NCBI GenBank assembly: GCA_947449735.1
Contig: CANFTB010000007.1
Span: forward strand, 54,350 to 118,349
DNA length: 64,000 nt
Direction: 5' to 3'
Origin: Chthoniobacteraceae bacterium
Lineage (GTDB): Bacteria; Verrucomicrobiota; Verrucomicrobiia; Chthoniobacterales; Chthoniobacteraceae
Made by a program: the position numbers and the translations under genes. Positions 7,286 through 18,300 of this stretch are shown here, one piece after another. The notes beneath the pieces were generated by a model, which was not told the DNA's origin, did no database searches, and saw nothing but the letters and a program-made list of their open reading frames with translations. How positions within the stretch are numbered: position 1 is the stretch's first letter; every line of letters starts with the position of its first letter.

Positions 7286-9283
7286 TCAGCGGCCGTTCGC
7301 CTGTATTTTAATTTTTACCTGGGACGGACCGGTCGCTGAACCGCCCACCGAGGTGCTCACGAACTGCTGCGCCGGCACGCCCCCATAGGTCACGTCCCGG
7401 ATGAAATTCACCTTCCGCGGCACCGAAGGGGCGTTTGTGTTCGGGTTGTCCGCCAGCCTCCCGAGTCCGGATACCAACGTCACATCCGCACCGCTTCTAA
7501 AGTCAACCTTGGTCAAGTTGATGGTCCTCGCGTCCAGATTCACCCGGCTGCCATCCATATTGGTATTGGTGACGTTCATGTCACCCGCAGCTTTCATGTC
7601 GATTGAGGAGGAGTTTCGCGGCCCCATGGAGTCATAGGCCGCACTGTACCCTGCGATGAAATCCCGGGCGGCCGGAGAATCACTCGTGATGTCTATCTGA
7701 CCCGCACGGACCATGATATCCCCGGTGGTCACGACATTTGTATTCGTCACTGAAACACGCGACCCTCCGGCATACACGGTCGTTTGCGAGCTCGCGTCGC
7801 CGTAACTCTTGTCCAGCCCCCCCAGAATCGCGCTGTCCTTGACCGTAACGTTCACATCCGGATACGCCTCGTAAAACGCGTTCCCAAGAGCCAGCACCGG
7901 AGCAGTACTCTTCAACAAGGTGTTGCTCACACTCACTGACTTTCCAGCCACGACCCAGAACATGGTCTGCGCCGTGTCCGAGGTAGCCAACAGCGACTCC
8001 ATCGCGTCCCAGGAGGTGACGATGTCCGGATGCGAGGCGGGGAGTCCCTCATTCATTGTGAAGGAATCTTGCGCTGCGAACACAACCGGCCCGGCTGTCC
8101 CCAGCGCCCCCAGGAAGTCGTCCCCCATGCCTCCCGTCACGTTGATGTTCTTTCCAACGAAATAATACCGGCTCCCGCTATAGCCCGGAATCGCCGCCGC
8201 CGCCTCGGTTCCGTGCAAGGAGAGCAAACTGGCAGGCGTACTGCTGTTGGCAAACTTGAAGATGTGACGGGGATCCGCCACGCCCCCGACAATGGAAACA
8301 TCGGTGGCCAAGGCCTGATCCAGCGTCAATGCCGCAGGAGTCGTCGGCTCCACCACCACCGGTTTCACCGGTTCGACCACCACGGGCTTTACCGGTTCAA
8401 CCACGACCGGTTTCACCGGTTCAACCACCACCACCTTGGGAATCGACGCCTTCAATTTCTCGAGCTCCGCCGGCTTCGCGACCTCGGCTTGCTTTTTGGC
8501 CTCCGCCACCACAACGGTCCGGGTCTGCACAAGCGTCGAGTCAACCTGCGCCGCAGCGAATACCTTCGTGTCTGCGATCACAAGGTTTGTCACCTCGACC
8601 TTGCCCGCGCTGATCTTCTGCTCCTGTGCTACGACCGAAGCTGTGATCTTTTCAACCGCGGGCAGTTCAGAGTTGAACCCTTTCACCAGCGAAGACCCGC
8701 CCACCTGATCCCTCAGGCGAAAGTTGATCACCGGACCAAACGCCTTGCTTCCAGGCATGACAAACGTCATCTGTCCCGCCGTCAAAATCGACGAACTGCC
8801 TCCCGGAAGCGTCGCCTGCGCCTTGCCCTCCAAAACCAGCATCTTAAACCCCCCGTTCTGGGTGGCCGTCACAATCAGAGAAGTCCCAATCACGGACGCC
8901 GTCGCGCTTGCCGACCGGATCACCCCGCCGCCCCGCCCCTTGGGCGACTGAAACATCACACTCCCCTTTTCAAGACTCACCTCGCGCTTCTCCAACGCCA
9001 CGGAAAATATCGAGTTCGCCCCCACTCTCGCCACCGTTCCGTCCGCCGCCAGCAACTCGGCCCGGGACGCAGCCCCGGTCGAAAGCACCTCGGCCGCGTG
9101 GAAAGTCTCCTGCGCCTGCACCCGCTTTGTTTTTCTCGTCCCGGTGTCCATGACTTTCACCTCATTGACCACCTCGGTAATCTTCAGCTCGCTGAGCGCG
9201 TTTACCGCTCCACGCGAAAGCGTCCCTCCCGCTGCAAACAACGTCACGCCAAGCCACACAGCGGTGTTTTTATTGTTTATCAT
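7286..9283 (-). CDS. FecR-domain secreted protein with Pro-rich linker
   Basis: 665 residues with a likely signal peptide (WLGVTLFAAGGTLSRGA). Residues about 40-190 match the FecR domain as found in stand-alone secreted proteins (AADGTVARVGANSIFSV, VIGTSLIV, LVLEGKA, LTAGQM). A variable, coiled-coil-prone middle is followed by three or four copies of VVVEPVKP near residues 284-317, then a C-terminal region rich in NVTNTN-like short motifs that may form a beta-helix. It starts 31 bases after the giant NHL/Ig gene, so the two are probably co-transcribed. No ECF sigma or anti-sigma partner is nearby, so classic FecR signalling is unlikely. Exact function unknown. Confidence 0.85.
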   Translation of the reverse strand: MINNKNTAVWLGVTLFAAGGTLSRGAVNALSELKITEVVNEVKVMDTGTRKTKRVQAQETFHAAEVLSTGAASRAELLAADGTVARVGANSIFSVALEKREVSLEKGSVMFQSPKGRGGGVIRSASATASVIGTSLIVTATQNGGFKMLVLEGKAQATLPGGSSSILTAGQMTFVMPGSKAFGPVINFRLRDQVGGSSLVKGFNSELPAVEKITASVVAQEQKISAGKVEVTNLVIADTKVFAAAQVDSTLVQTRTVVVAEAKKQAEVAKPAELEKLKASIPKVVVVEPVKPVVVEPVKPVVVEPVKPVVVEPTTPAALTLDQALATDVSIVGGVADPRHIFKFANSSTPASLLSLHGTEAAAAIPGYSGSRYYFVGKNINVTGGMGDDFLGALGTAGPVVFAAQDSFTMNEGLPASHPDIVTSWDAMESLLATSDTAQTMFWVVAGKSVSVSNTLLKSTAPVLALGNAFYEAYPDVNVTVKDSAILGGLDKSYGDASSQTTVYAGGSRVSVTNTNVVTTGDIMVRAGQIDITSDSPAARDFIAGYSAAYDSMGPRNSSSIDMKAAGDMNVTNTNMDGSRVNLDARTINLTKVDFRSGADVTLVSGLGRLADNPNTNAPSVPRKVNFIRDVTYGGVPAQQFVSTSVGGSATGPSQVKIKIQANGR
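8361..8432 (-). repeat. 24-bp tandem repeat encoding VVVEPVKP
   Basis: Three near-identical 24-base units (8361-8384, 8385-8408, 8409-8432) inside the FecR-domain gene encode a Val/Pro/Lys-rich linker. Units differ at a few mostly synonymous positions, so the repeat is not brand new. Confidence 0.85.
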
Positions 9284-9314
9284 AGATTCTTACGGTTGGT
9301 GACTTAATGACGCA

Positions 9315-12300
9315 CTAAGGATTTCCCTTTAAAATCCAATCGCCCCTCTGCACAGACGGAACGATCCCCTTCTCAATCCAGCCTCGCCCCGTCTGCAAGG
9401 CGTCTGTCTGCGACGGAACCGCCGTACCGTATAGCGAACGCCGCACTCCATTGCGCACGTACACCCCGCTGATTTCGCCGTACCACAAATCCAGCTTGAG
9501 CGACAACGCCGGGGCGCCGCTACTCTGGACTGGCTCCGCCCTGAGCTGCCCGCCCATCGAAACTGTCACGTTCCAGGCAAACAACGGCCTGATCCCAAGT
9601 CCGTCCGCCTCCGGGTCCTCGAGCGTCAAACGCATCGCACGCGACGTGCCGCTCCCCTTGAAAAAGTCCGGCATCACACTGAGCATGTTAAACGAGCGGA
9701 AAACCTGCCCGTTCGAATCCCTCGTAATCTCATAGGGCGGCGGATTGCTCGCCCCGGACCCCCACCGCACACCCTCCAGCGTTTCAAAACCCACAAGTCC
9801 CGTCCCGTTCCAACCCGCCGCACCCAGTCCCTCGGAATAAACAGTCTGAGTCCCCCCGCCCGCAGCAACACGCCTGGCATAAGTCCCCTGCCGCTCCAAA
9901 TTCGCGCCGATAAGACTGCTGCCCGCGTTCATCTTCCAGACGCCCTCCCCAACGCGCTCAAAGTTCAAACGTCCCATGAAAGCGCTGGAGTGAAACAACC
10001 CCGCAGGCTGCACCGCGCTCCATTGATACAGCGTCACCGCCGGCGACTCCGGATCATCCACATTCAACATCCCGCTCCCGCTGCCGTTGCGCCCCAAAAA
10101 CCGAGTCCGCCACACCACTCTCCCGGACTTTCCAACCTGCGCCAGTACATAGCCGGTGTTTTTCACGTCCACGGAGTCGCGATCCGAGGCGAGGTTGAAA
10201 AGTCCCGTGAGATCTGAAAAATCGAGCGTCCCCGACGCCGTCACCGCGGCTCCCAAACGCATCGGCGTCGCGAGCGTCGGAGCCGTCGCACTCGTCCAGA
10301 CACTTGGATTCGCCGAAACCGAGTCCCTCACCTCCGCGGCCAACCGCGCCGGCGTTGAAGAATAGTCCACCTGCAGACTGATCGCCTGCCGTCCGGAGTC
10401 GGATCCGCTGCCCAACTGGGTGGAAAACACCGCCGTCAGAGGCTCCCCGTCCTTGGGCGCCAAGGCACCGGAGAACGACCGCGTCACTGGACTGTAGGCA
10501 CGAAGCCCGGTACTCTGCCCCGCCTCATCCAGCAACGGAGCAGCCTCTACATATTGCACACGACCGCTGACGGCACCCGTCGATGTCACTGTGGCAAGCA
10601 CTACCCCGCGATACGCTGCCCCGTCCGGCGACTGGCCATAGCCGCTCTCCAAAAGAGCCTCGTAGCTCCCCGCCCCCTCAGCCCAGCTGTGAACCGCCAG
10701 CCCGAACGGAACCGTTTCCGCAGAAACACTCTGACCGTCCAAACCAATCTGCGTGAACCGCACAAAATAGTCCCCCGAAGCCGTGAGGTTTCTCAAGTTC
10801 ACAGTCACCGTTCCGTTCGACACCACGGAGTGACTGAGCAACGGCAAGGACGACGCGCCTGCAGGATGCGAAAACACCTGCACCGTCGTCACCAACCCGG
10901 CCGAAAGAGACGGAGGCAAGTCAAAGGTCAGATTCGTTGTGGCTCCGCGAATACTGGACAGGTTTGCGGTCACCAACGCCGGTGCGCTGATTGCACTACT
11001 GGCAGGGTTCGAAACCACGACGTCGTACACGCCGGCACTCCGGTGCGTCAGCGAGGGCAGCACAAGGCTGTCGCTTGTACCCCCTGAAATCGGCTCCCCG
11101 TCCTTGCGCCACTGGTAGGACAGGGGCCCTCCTCCGGACGCAGCCGCCACAAGCGTCACCGTCGCCCCAGAAGCAAACCGTCCACCCACAGGCGATGACG
11201 TGATGCTCACGGGCGAGTACACGCCGAGCGCAGCTGTACCGCTCACCACGCTGCTCACGGGATTCCACACAACGACATCGTAATTTCCTGCGCTCACCGG
11301 TTGCGCGTTTGCGATGGCTAATGAAGGACCCGCCCCGGAGGTCAGAGGATCCAACTCGATCGAACGGATCGCGCAGTTGATCAGTTCCGATACGTAGAGG
11401 TTTCCCCCCGGACCGAACACCAACCCGCGGGGCCCATTGAACCTCGCCGCACCGCCGTGCCCGTCGACCATGCCCGACACCATAGGAGACCCCGCGATCG
11501 TTTTCACCACACCGGAGGGCGAAATCCGGCGAATCGTATGAGCGTCCGTATCGGTTACATACAAATATCCGTACGGATCCACGGTAATCGCCTGCGGATT
11601 CTGGAACCTTGCGACAGTTCCGACACCGTCTGAAGTCCCCGTACTGCCTGCCACCCCGGCAAAAGTCGTCACCGTTCCGTCAGGAGTGATCTTCCTCACA
11701 GAGTGATTTCCCAACTCAACCACATACAAATTTTCAGCTCCGTCGATCGCAATCCCTATCGGACCGTTGAACCGCGCCGCCGAGCCCACCCCATTCGCAC
11801 TACCGGCAACCCCGCCCAATCCGGCAAAGGTCGTCACATTACCCGACGGCGTCACCCTCCGTATCGTGGCATTGTAGCGGTCGGCGACAAAAAGGTTGCC
11901 GGTTGAATCAATCGCAATGGCCTGGGGACCGTTAAAACGCGCCGCATTCCCCTGCCCGTCCGCGGTTCCGGTCACACCAGGACTACCGGCCAGCGTGGTT
12001 ACCATGCCTCCTGAAATCTTCCGGATCACATGGTTGCCCGAATCAGACACGTAGACATTGTTCTGCCTATCGACCGCAATCCCCTCAGGGTCATTGAACT
12101 TTGCGGAGCCCAAAGCGCCGTTCTGATATCCGGAGCCCAAACCGGCCAGTGTACTCACCGAACCGGCGGACAATATCCGGACGTTGTGATTCCGGGAGTC
12201 CGCCACATAGATGTTTCCCGCCGAGTCGGACGCAAGTTGCGCAGGCCAGTCGAAGCGCGCCCCGCTACTCGGTCCATTTGCGTAGCCCCAGGTGCCCCCG

Positions 12301-15300
12301 CTGACAGTCGAAACGCTCGCCGACTCGCTCCCGGCAAGGATCGGCACCCCATCCTTTCTCCATTGGTATCCGATTGGCGCTGTGCCTGAGGCGGCCACTC
12401 CAAAAGTCCAGCTGCCTCCCAAAACTGCGTTTCCATCCGTTGGCTGATTCACGATCGACACCGCGGAAAACACCCCCACTGTGGCATAAAAACTGGTCAC
12501 GCTCCCTGCAGCATTACCCACCACGACATCGTAGATTCCACTGTCCAAGGCCCCTGCGTTGACCAACGCAAGCGAGGCCTCGTTGGCACCAGGAATGGCC
12601 GTGCCATCTTTGCGCCACTGATAGGTGATCGGCGGCGTTCCCGTTGCGCTCACGCTCAACGTCCCCGAAGAACCGGTGTTCAATTTCAAACTCCCGGGCT
12701 GCGACGTGATTGTCACCGGGATGTTAAGCGTCAACATCGCACTCCCGCTCGTCACACTTCCAAATGCGTTCATCACAGTGACGTTGTAGGCTCCCACATC
12801 CGCCGCCGAAACAACCGGTATCGCGTAGGTCGAAGCCGTCCCCCCCGCGATAAGCGCTCCGTCCTTTTGCCACTGGTACGACAGCGGTGCCGTCCCCGCG
12901 GCTGTGACACTCAAAGTCGCGGAAGATCCGGCGGTCACGGCAAGACTCCCCGGGTCAGTGAGGATCGAAGGCGGCGAATTCACCGTCAGCGTCCCCGCCG
13001 GACTCGTGGTCATTCCGCCGGAACTCGACACAAGCACGTCGTAAGTCCCCGCATCGGCCGCCTGAACGGAACCGATCGTCAGAGTTGAGGACGTCGCGCC
13101 CGGAATCAATTCCCCGTTGAGGCGCCACTGATAGGAGATGGGCGGAGATCCCACGGCCGAAACGGAAAGCGATGCCGAACCGCCTTGGAGAACGGTCAGG
13201 CTCTCAGGCGGCGCGAAGAGAACCGGCGGCGCGGTCGACGAGGCACCAAAGCGGATCTTGTGGTTGTTCACGTCGGCCACATACAGGTTGCCCGTCGCGT
13301 CCACTGCCACGGATTTCGGACTGTTGAACCGAGCCTCGATCCCGGTCCCTTCGATGCATCCGTAATACCCCGCCAAACCGCCGATCGTGCTCACCGTACC
13401 GCTGCTGGAGAGTTTCCGGATCGCGTGGTTCCCGGGGTCCGCGACATAGATGTTTCCCAGCGAATCCACGGCCACCCCGCCTGGGTTGTAGAATCTGGCG
13501 ACCGTCCCGACACCATCCACAGCTCCTCCCACGCCGTTTGCCCCGGCTAGGGTCGTCACCAGGCCGCCGCCCGTCACCTTGCGGATGACCCGGCTCCACA
13601 TGTCCCCTACAAACACATTTCCAGAGGCGTCCACCGCAACGCCATAGGGATTGTTAAAACGCGCTGCGCTGCCCGTTCCGTTCATGGATGCGGCGACGCC
13701 ACCCATCCCGGCCAAGGTGCTCACCACTCCCACACTAGTGACTTTGCGGATCAATTGACTGGTCGTGTCCGCCACGTACACATTGCCGCTTAAATCCACA
13801 GTCACTCCGTTCGGACTGTTGAACAACGCCGCCGCTCCGGTGCCGTCCACGCTGCCGGAAACCAGAGCGGTTCCCGCGAGAGTACTCACACTGCCGGCAA
13901 CGGTCATCTTGCGAATCAGATGGTTGCCTGCATCCGCCACGTACAGGTTTCCAGCGGCGTCCAAGGCCACACCCGAGGGGTTTTTAAACCGCGCCAGGCC
14001 GCCCGCTCCGTCCGTGCTTCCCACCGTTCCCAATGATCCGGCAGAAGTGCTCACCACACCCGACGCGCTCACCGCGCGTATCGCATGGTTGTTAGTATCG
14101 GCCACGTACACGACGCCCGCCCCGTCCACAGCGACTCCCGCCGGATAAGTAAACCGAGCGGCCGACCTCACCCCGTTGGCCGAGCCAGATCCCCCGGCCA
14201 AGCCCGCCAGAGTACTCACCACACCCACGCCGGTGAGCTTGCGGATCGTGTGATTGCCCGAGTCCGTCACTATCAGGTTGCCGGCGCCGTCCGCAGCAAT
14301 CCCACCCGGGTTGTAAAACCGCGCCGCGCCTCCTGGCCCGTCCACAGTGCCCGACTCTCCCACCCCGCCTGCAAGTGTGCTCACCGCACCGCCCCCCGTG
14401 ATCTTCCGGATCACGTGGTTCCCCTCCACAACGTACACGTTCCCGCCCGCATCCACCGCCACTCCAGCAGGAAACTTGAAACGCGCAGACATCCCCGTTC
14501 CGTTAATACTGCCGGAGACTCCCGCTGCTCCCGCGAGCGTGCTGACCACACCGCCGCTCGTGATTTTGCGGATCAAGTGATTGCCCCGGTCCGCGACATA
14601 CACGTTTCCACTGCCGTCGATCGCAACGCCGTACAAACCATTAAAACTCGCAGCCGTTCCCGTCCCGTTGACGCTGCCCGAAACACCCAAGGTACCCGCC
14701 AGCGTACTCACCACGCCGCCGCTTGTGACCCTGCGGACAGCGTGATTGCCCGAGTCCGCAACAACCAGGTCTCCGCCGACGTCCAACGCCAGCCCGTACG
14801 GCGTGTTAAAGAAGGCCGAGCCGCCCGTCCCATCGGCAGCCCCGGAGGAACCCGCCGCTCCAGCAAGGGTGCTCACCACACCGCCGGCCGTGATCCTGCG
14901 GATCGTGTGATTGCCCGTGTCCGCGACATACACGTTTCCGGCTCCGTCGAGGACAATCCCGCTTGGCGTTTTGAAACGGGCCACGCTTCCGGTGCCGTCG
15001 ACGGTACCGGACGCCCCCGCCAGACCTGCCAGGGTACTCACGACGCCGTCCATTGTGATTTTGCGAATCACGTGATTGGAAGTGTCGGCGACGTACACAT
15101 TCCCACCCCCATCCATGGCAACTCCGACCGGATTGTAAAACCGCGCCTCTCCTGCGGGCCCGTCGTTGGCACCGTATCCGCCCTCCGGGCCCGCCAGCGT
15201 GAACCAGGTGTAGGTCGGCGCACCGGGAATGTTCACCCCCAGTGGCGCAGTGTTGCTGAAAACGCTCCCGGCGGGATTCGTCACACGAACACTGTAGGCG

Positions 15301-18300
15301 CCACCGTCCCCCAACTGGGCGGACGCGATCGTATAAGTCGCGCCCGTGGCGCCGGCAATATCGACGCCTCCCTTCTGCCACTGGTAGGTAAACGGGACCG
15401 AACCGGTTGCACTAACGCTGAACATTGTGGAAGCACCGACACTCACGGTGCGTCCCGACGGCTGCGACATGATCACCACGGGCAGGCTGACGCTTAAAGT
15501 GGCAGTCGCGCTCGTCGCGCTTCCGACGGGATTGCCAACGACCACGCTGTAAGCCGCCCCCGAATCCAAAAGCTGCACGTTGGACAGAGTGTAGGTCGAA
15601 GCTGTCGCTCCCGAAATGGGCACGCCGTTCTTCAACCACTGGTAGGAAATCGGCGCAGTTCCCGCCGCACCCACGCTCAAAACCGGGGAGGCGCCGGGAA
15701 TCACCGAGACGCTGGCAGGCTGGCTCGTAATAGTGACGGGCGTGGTCACTGTCAGCGTTGCCGTGCCACTGGTAACGCTGCCAAACGCATTCGTGACAAA
15801 GACATTATAGTTGTCCGCATCCGAAATCTGAGCAGACGGGATTGCATAACTCGAAGCCGTGCCTCCGACGATGCTGACGCCTGACTTTGTCCACTGGTAG
15901 GCCAGCGGTGCCGTCCCCGCGGCCGTGACGCTCAACGTCGCGGAAGAGCCCGTGATCACGGAAAGGTTCGCAGGCTGACTGAGAATCGATGGAGGCGAGT
16001 TCACCGTCAGAGTTCCCGAGAGACTCGTCGTCATCCCCCCGGAATTAAACATGAGCACATCATAGACGCCCCCATCGCTCGCCTGGACCGAGCCGATTGT
16101 TAGAGTCGACAAAGTCCCGCCGGCAACGGGATAACCGTTCAACCTCCACTGGTAGGAAATGGGAAGCGAACCCGCCGCCGTCACGGAAAGCGATGCAGAG
16201 CCTCCCTGCATCACGGTCAGACTGTCCGGCGGGGCATACAAAACCGGCGGGGCCGCGGAGGAGGCGCCGAAGCGCAGCTTGTTGTTCATCGAATCCCCAA
16301 CATAAAGGTTTCCAGCGCCATCCACCGCGATGCGGGCAGGCCCCATGAAGCGCGCGTTCGTCCCGACTCCGTCATCACAACCGATCATGTAGTCCGCCCC
16401 TCCAATGGTCGAAACAACTCCGCCGCTCGAGATTTTTCTAATCACGTACCCACCGAACGACTCACTGACATACACCGTGCCCGAGGCATCCACCGCCACT
16501 CCCGTCGGACACCGAAACCGGGCCGCACTGCCGGTTCCGTCAACCACGCCGGCCATTCCGGCACTTCCCGCGAACGTGCTGACCACACCGCCGCTGGTGA
16601 TCTTCCGAATCACAGCATTGGTCGTGTCCGCTACGTAGACATTTCCGGAACTGTCCACAGCAACCCCTGTCGGGTGGTTAAACAGGGCAGCACTCCCCGT
16701 GGCATCCGTGCTGCCGGTCACGCCAGCGCTTCCCGCAAGGGTGGTCACCACACCGGCGCTGGTGATCTTGCGAATCACATGATTGCCCGTGTCTCCCACG
16801 TACACGTTTCCCGCGCCATCAACAGCCACACCCTGCGGGCCGTTGAACCTGGCGCCGCTACCCGTCCCGTCCGTGCTGCCGCTCAATCCGGCGCTCCCCG
16901 CCAGCGTGGTGACCACGCCTGCGCTCGTGATCTTGCGAATCAACTGGTTGCTGGTATCCGCCACGTAGATGTTTCCAGAAGCGTCAAGAGCCAGATCGCA
17001 CGGATACGTGAACTGCGCACCCGTACCCGCGCCGTCCAGGCTGCCTGTGGTTCCGCTGCCGGCGAAGTTGGTCGCCACTCCGCCGGGCAGAATCTTGCGC
17101 ACTTTGTTGTTTATCCGGTCGGCAACATAGACGTTTCCGAAACCATCCACGGCGACGCCAGTCGGTTCGTTGAAGCGTGCGAGATACCGGGTTCCAACCG
17201 TATTGCCCGAGGGCGCGGTCGCACCCGCAAAGGTGCTGACATCTCCGGCACTGGTCACCTTTCGGATGATGTCGTTGCCCGTCTCCGCAATAAACAGATT
17301 GCCCGCCGGATCCAGCGTGACCCCGTAGGGACTGTTAAACCTAGCCACTCCAGCGGCGCCATCCACACTTCCCAGCAGACCACTGCCTGACAAAGTCGTC
17401 ACAACACCCGCAGCCGTTACCTTGCGAATTTTATTATTAGAATCGCAAACGTACACATTGCCAAGGGAGTCAACCGCCAACCCAAGCGGATTGTAAAACT
17501 GGGCGGCTGCCCCCGTGCCGTCAGCGCTTCCACCGGCACCGGCTGTGCCTGCGAGGGTCGACACGACCCCGCCGCTCGTGATTTTTCGAATCACATGATT
17601 CACCGAGTCGCCAACATAGACGTTGCCCGAGGCGTCCACCGCCAACCCATTCGGCCCGTTGAAACGGGCGGCGCTCCCCGTCGCGTCGAGGCTTCCACTG
17701 GAAAGCGCCGTTCCAGCAAACGTAGACACGACCCCGCCGCTCGTGATCTTCCGAATGGTGTGGTTGTTACCGTCAGCGACATACACGTTGCCGCCGGAAT
17801 CCACCGCCAGACCGGCAGGCCCCTTGAAACGCGCCGCTGATCCCGTCCCGTCTGCGCTCCCGCTGTAGTTGGCCAGACCGGCAATCGTGCTGACACTCCC
17901 GGCACTTGTAATCTTGCGGATGAGATTGCTGCTGCTGTCGGAGACGTACAAGTTTCCAGCACCATCCAGCGCAATCCCAACGGGCTGCGAAAAGCGCGCC
18001 GCAGAGCCCAGTCCGTCCGTCGATCCGGGAACGCCGGGTGCCCCTGCAAACGTGGTCACCTCACCGTTGCTAGTGATCTTCCGGATCACGTGGTTATCCT
18101 TGTCGGCGACGTACAGGGTTCCGCTCCCGTCCATCACAACCCCTGAGGGATTGTAAAACCGCGCAGCGATGCCAACCCCGTCGCTGCTGCCGAACCCGCC
18201 CAGCGGCCCTGCGAACGTGGACCAGGTGTAAGTTGGAGCGCCGAGGACATTCACGTTCAACACCGCCGAGTTGCTGGTCACGCTTCCCGCGGGATTGGTC

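Larger units (their letters stand above)
12310..18236 (-). repeat. Two copies of a ~3.0-kb module (12 NHL + 4 Ig)
   Basis: Copy A about 18236-15215 and copy B about 15215-12310. Both start with GAPTYTW and pass from propeller to Ig through RFGASSxAPPVL, then an Ig with QGGSASLSV, then NSPPSIL, then a PVTITSQP Ig. DNA around 15990-16250 and 12970-13235 is clearly alignable. The second copy's fourth Ig carries the nested six-NHL insertion. Confidence 0.75.
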
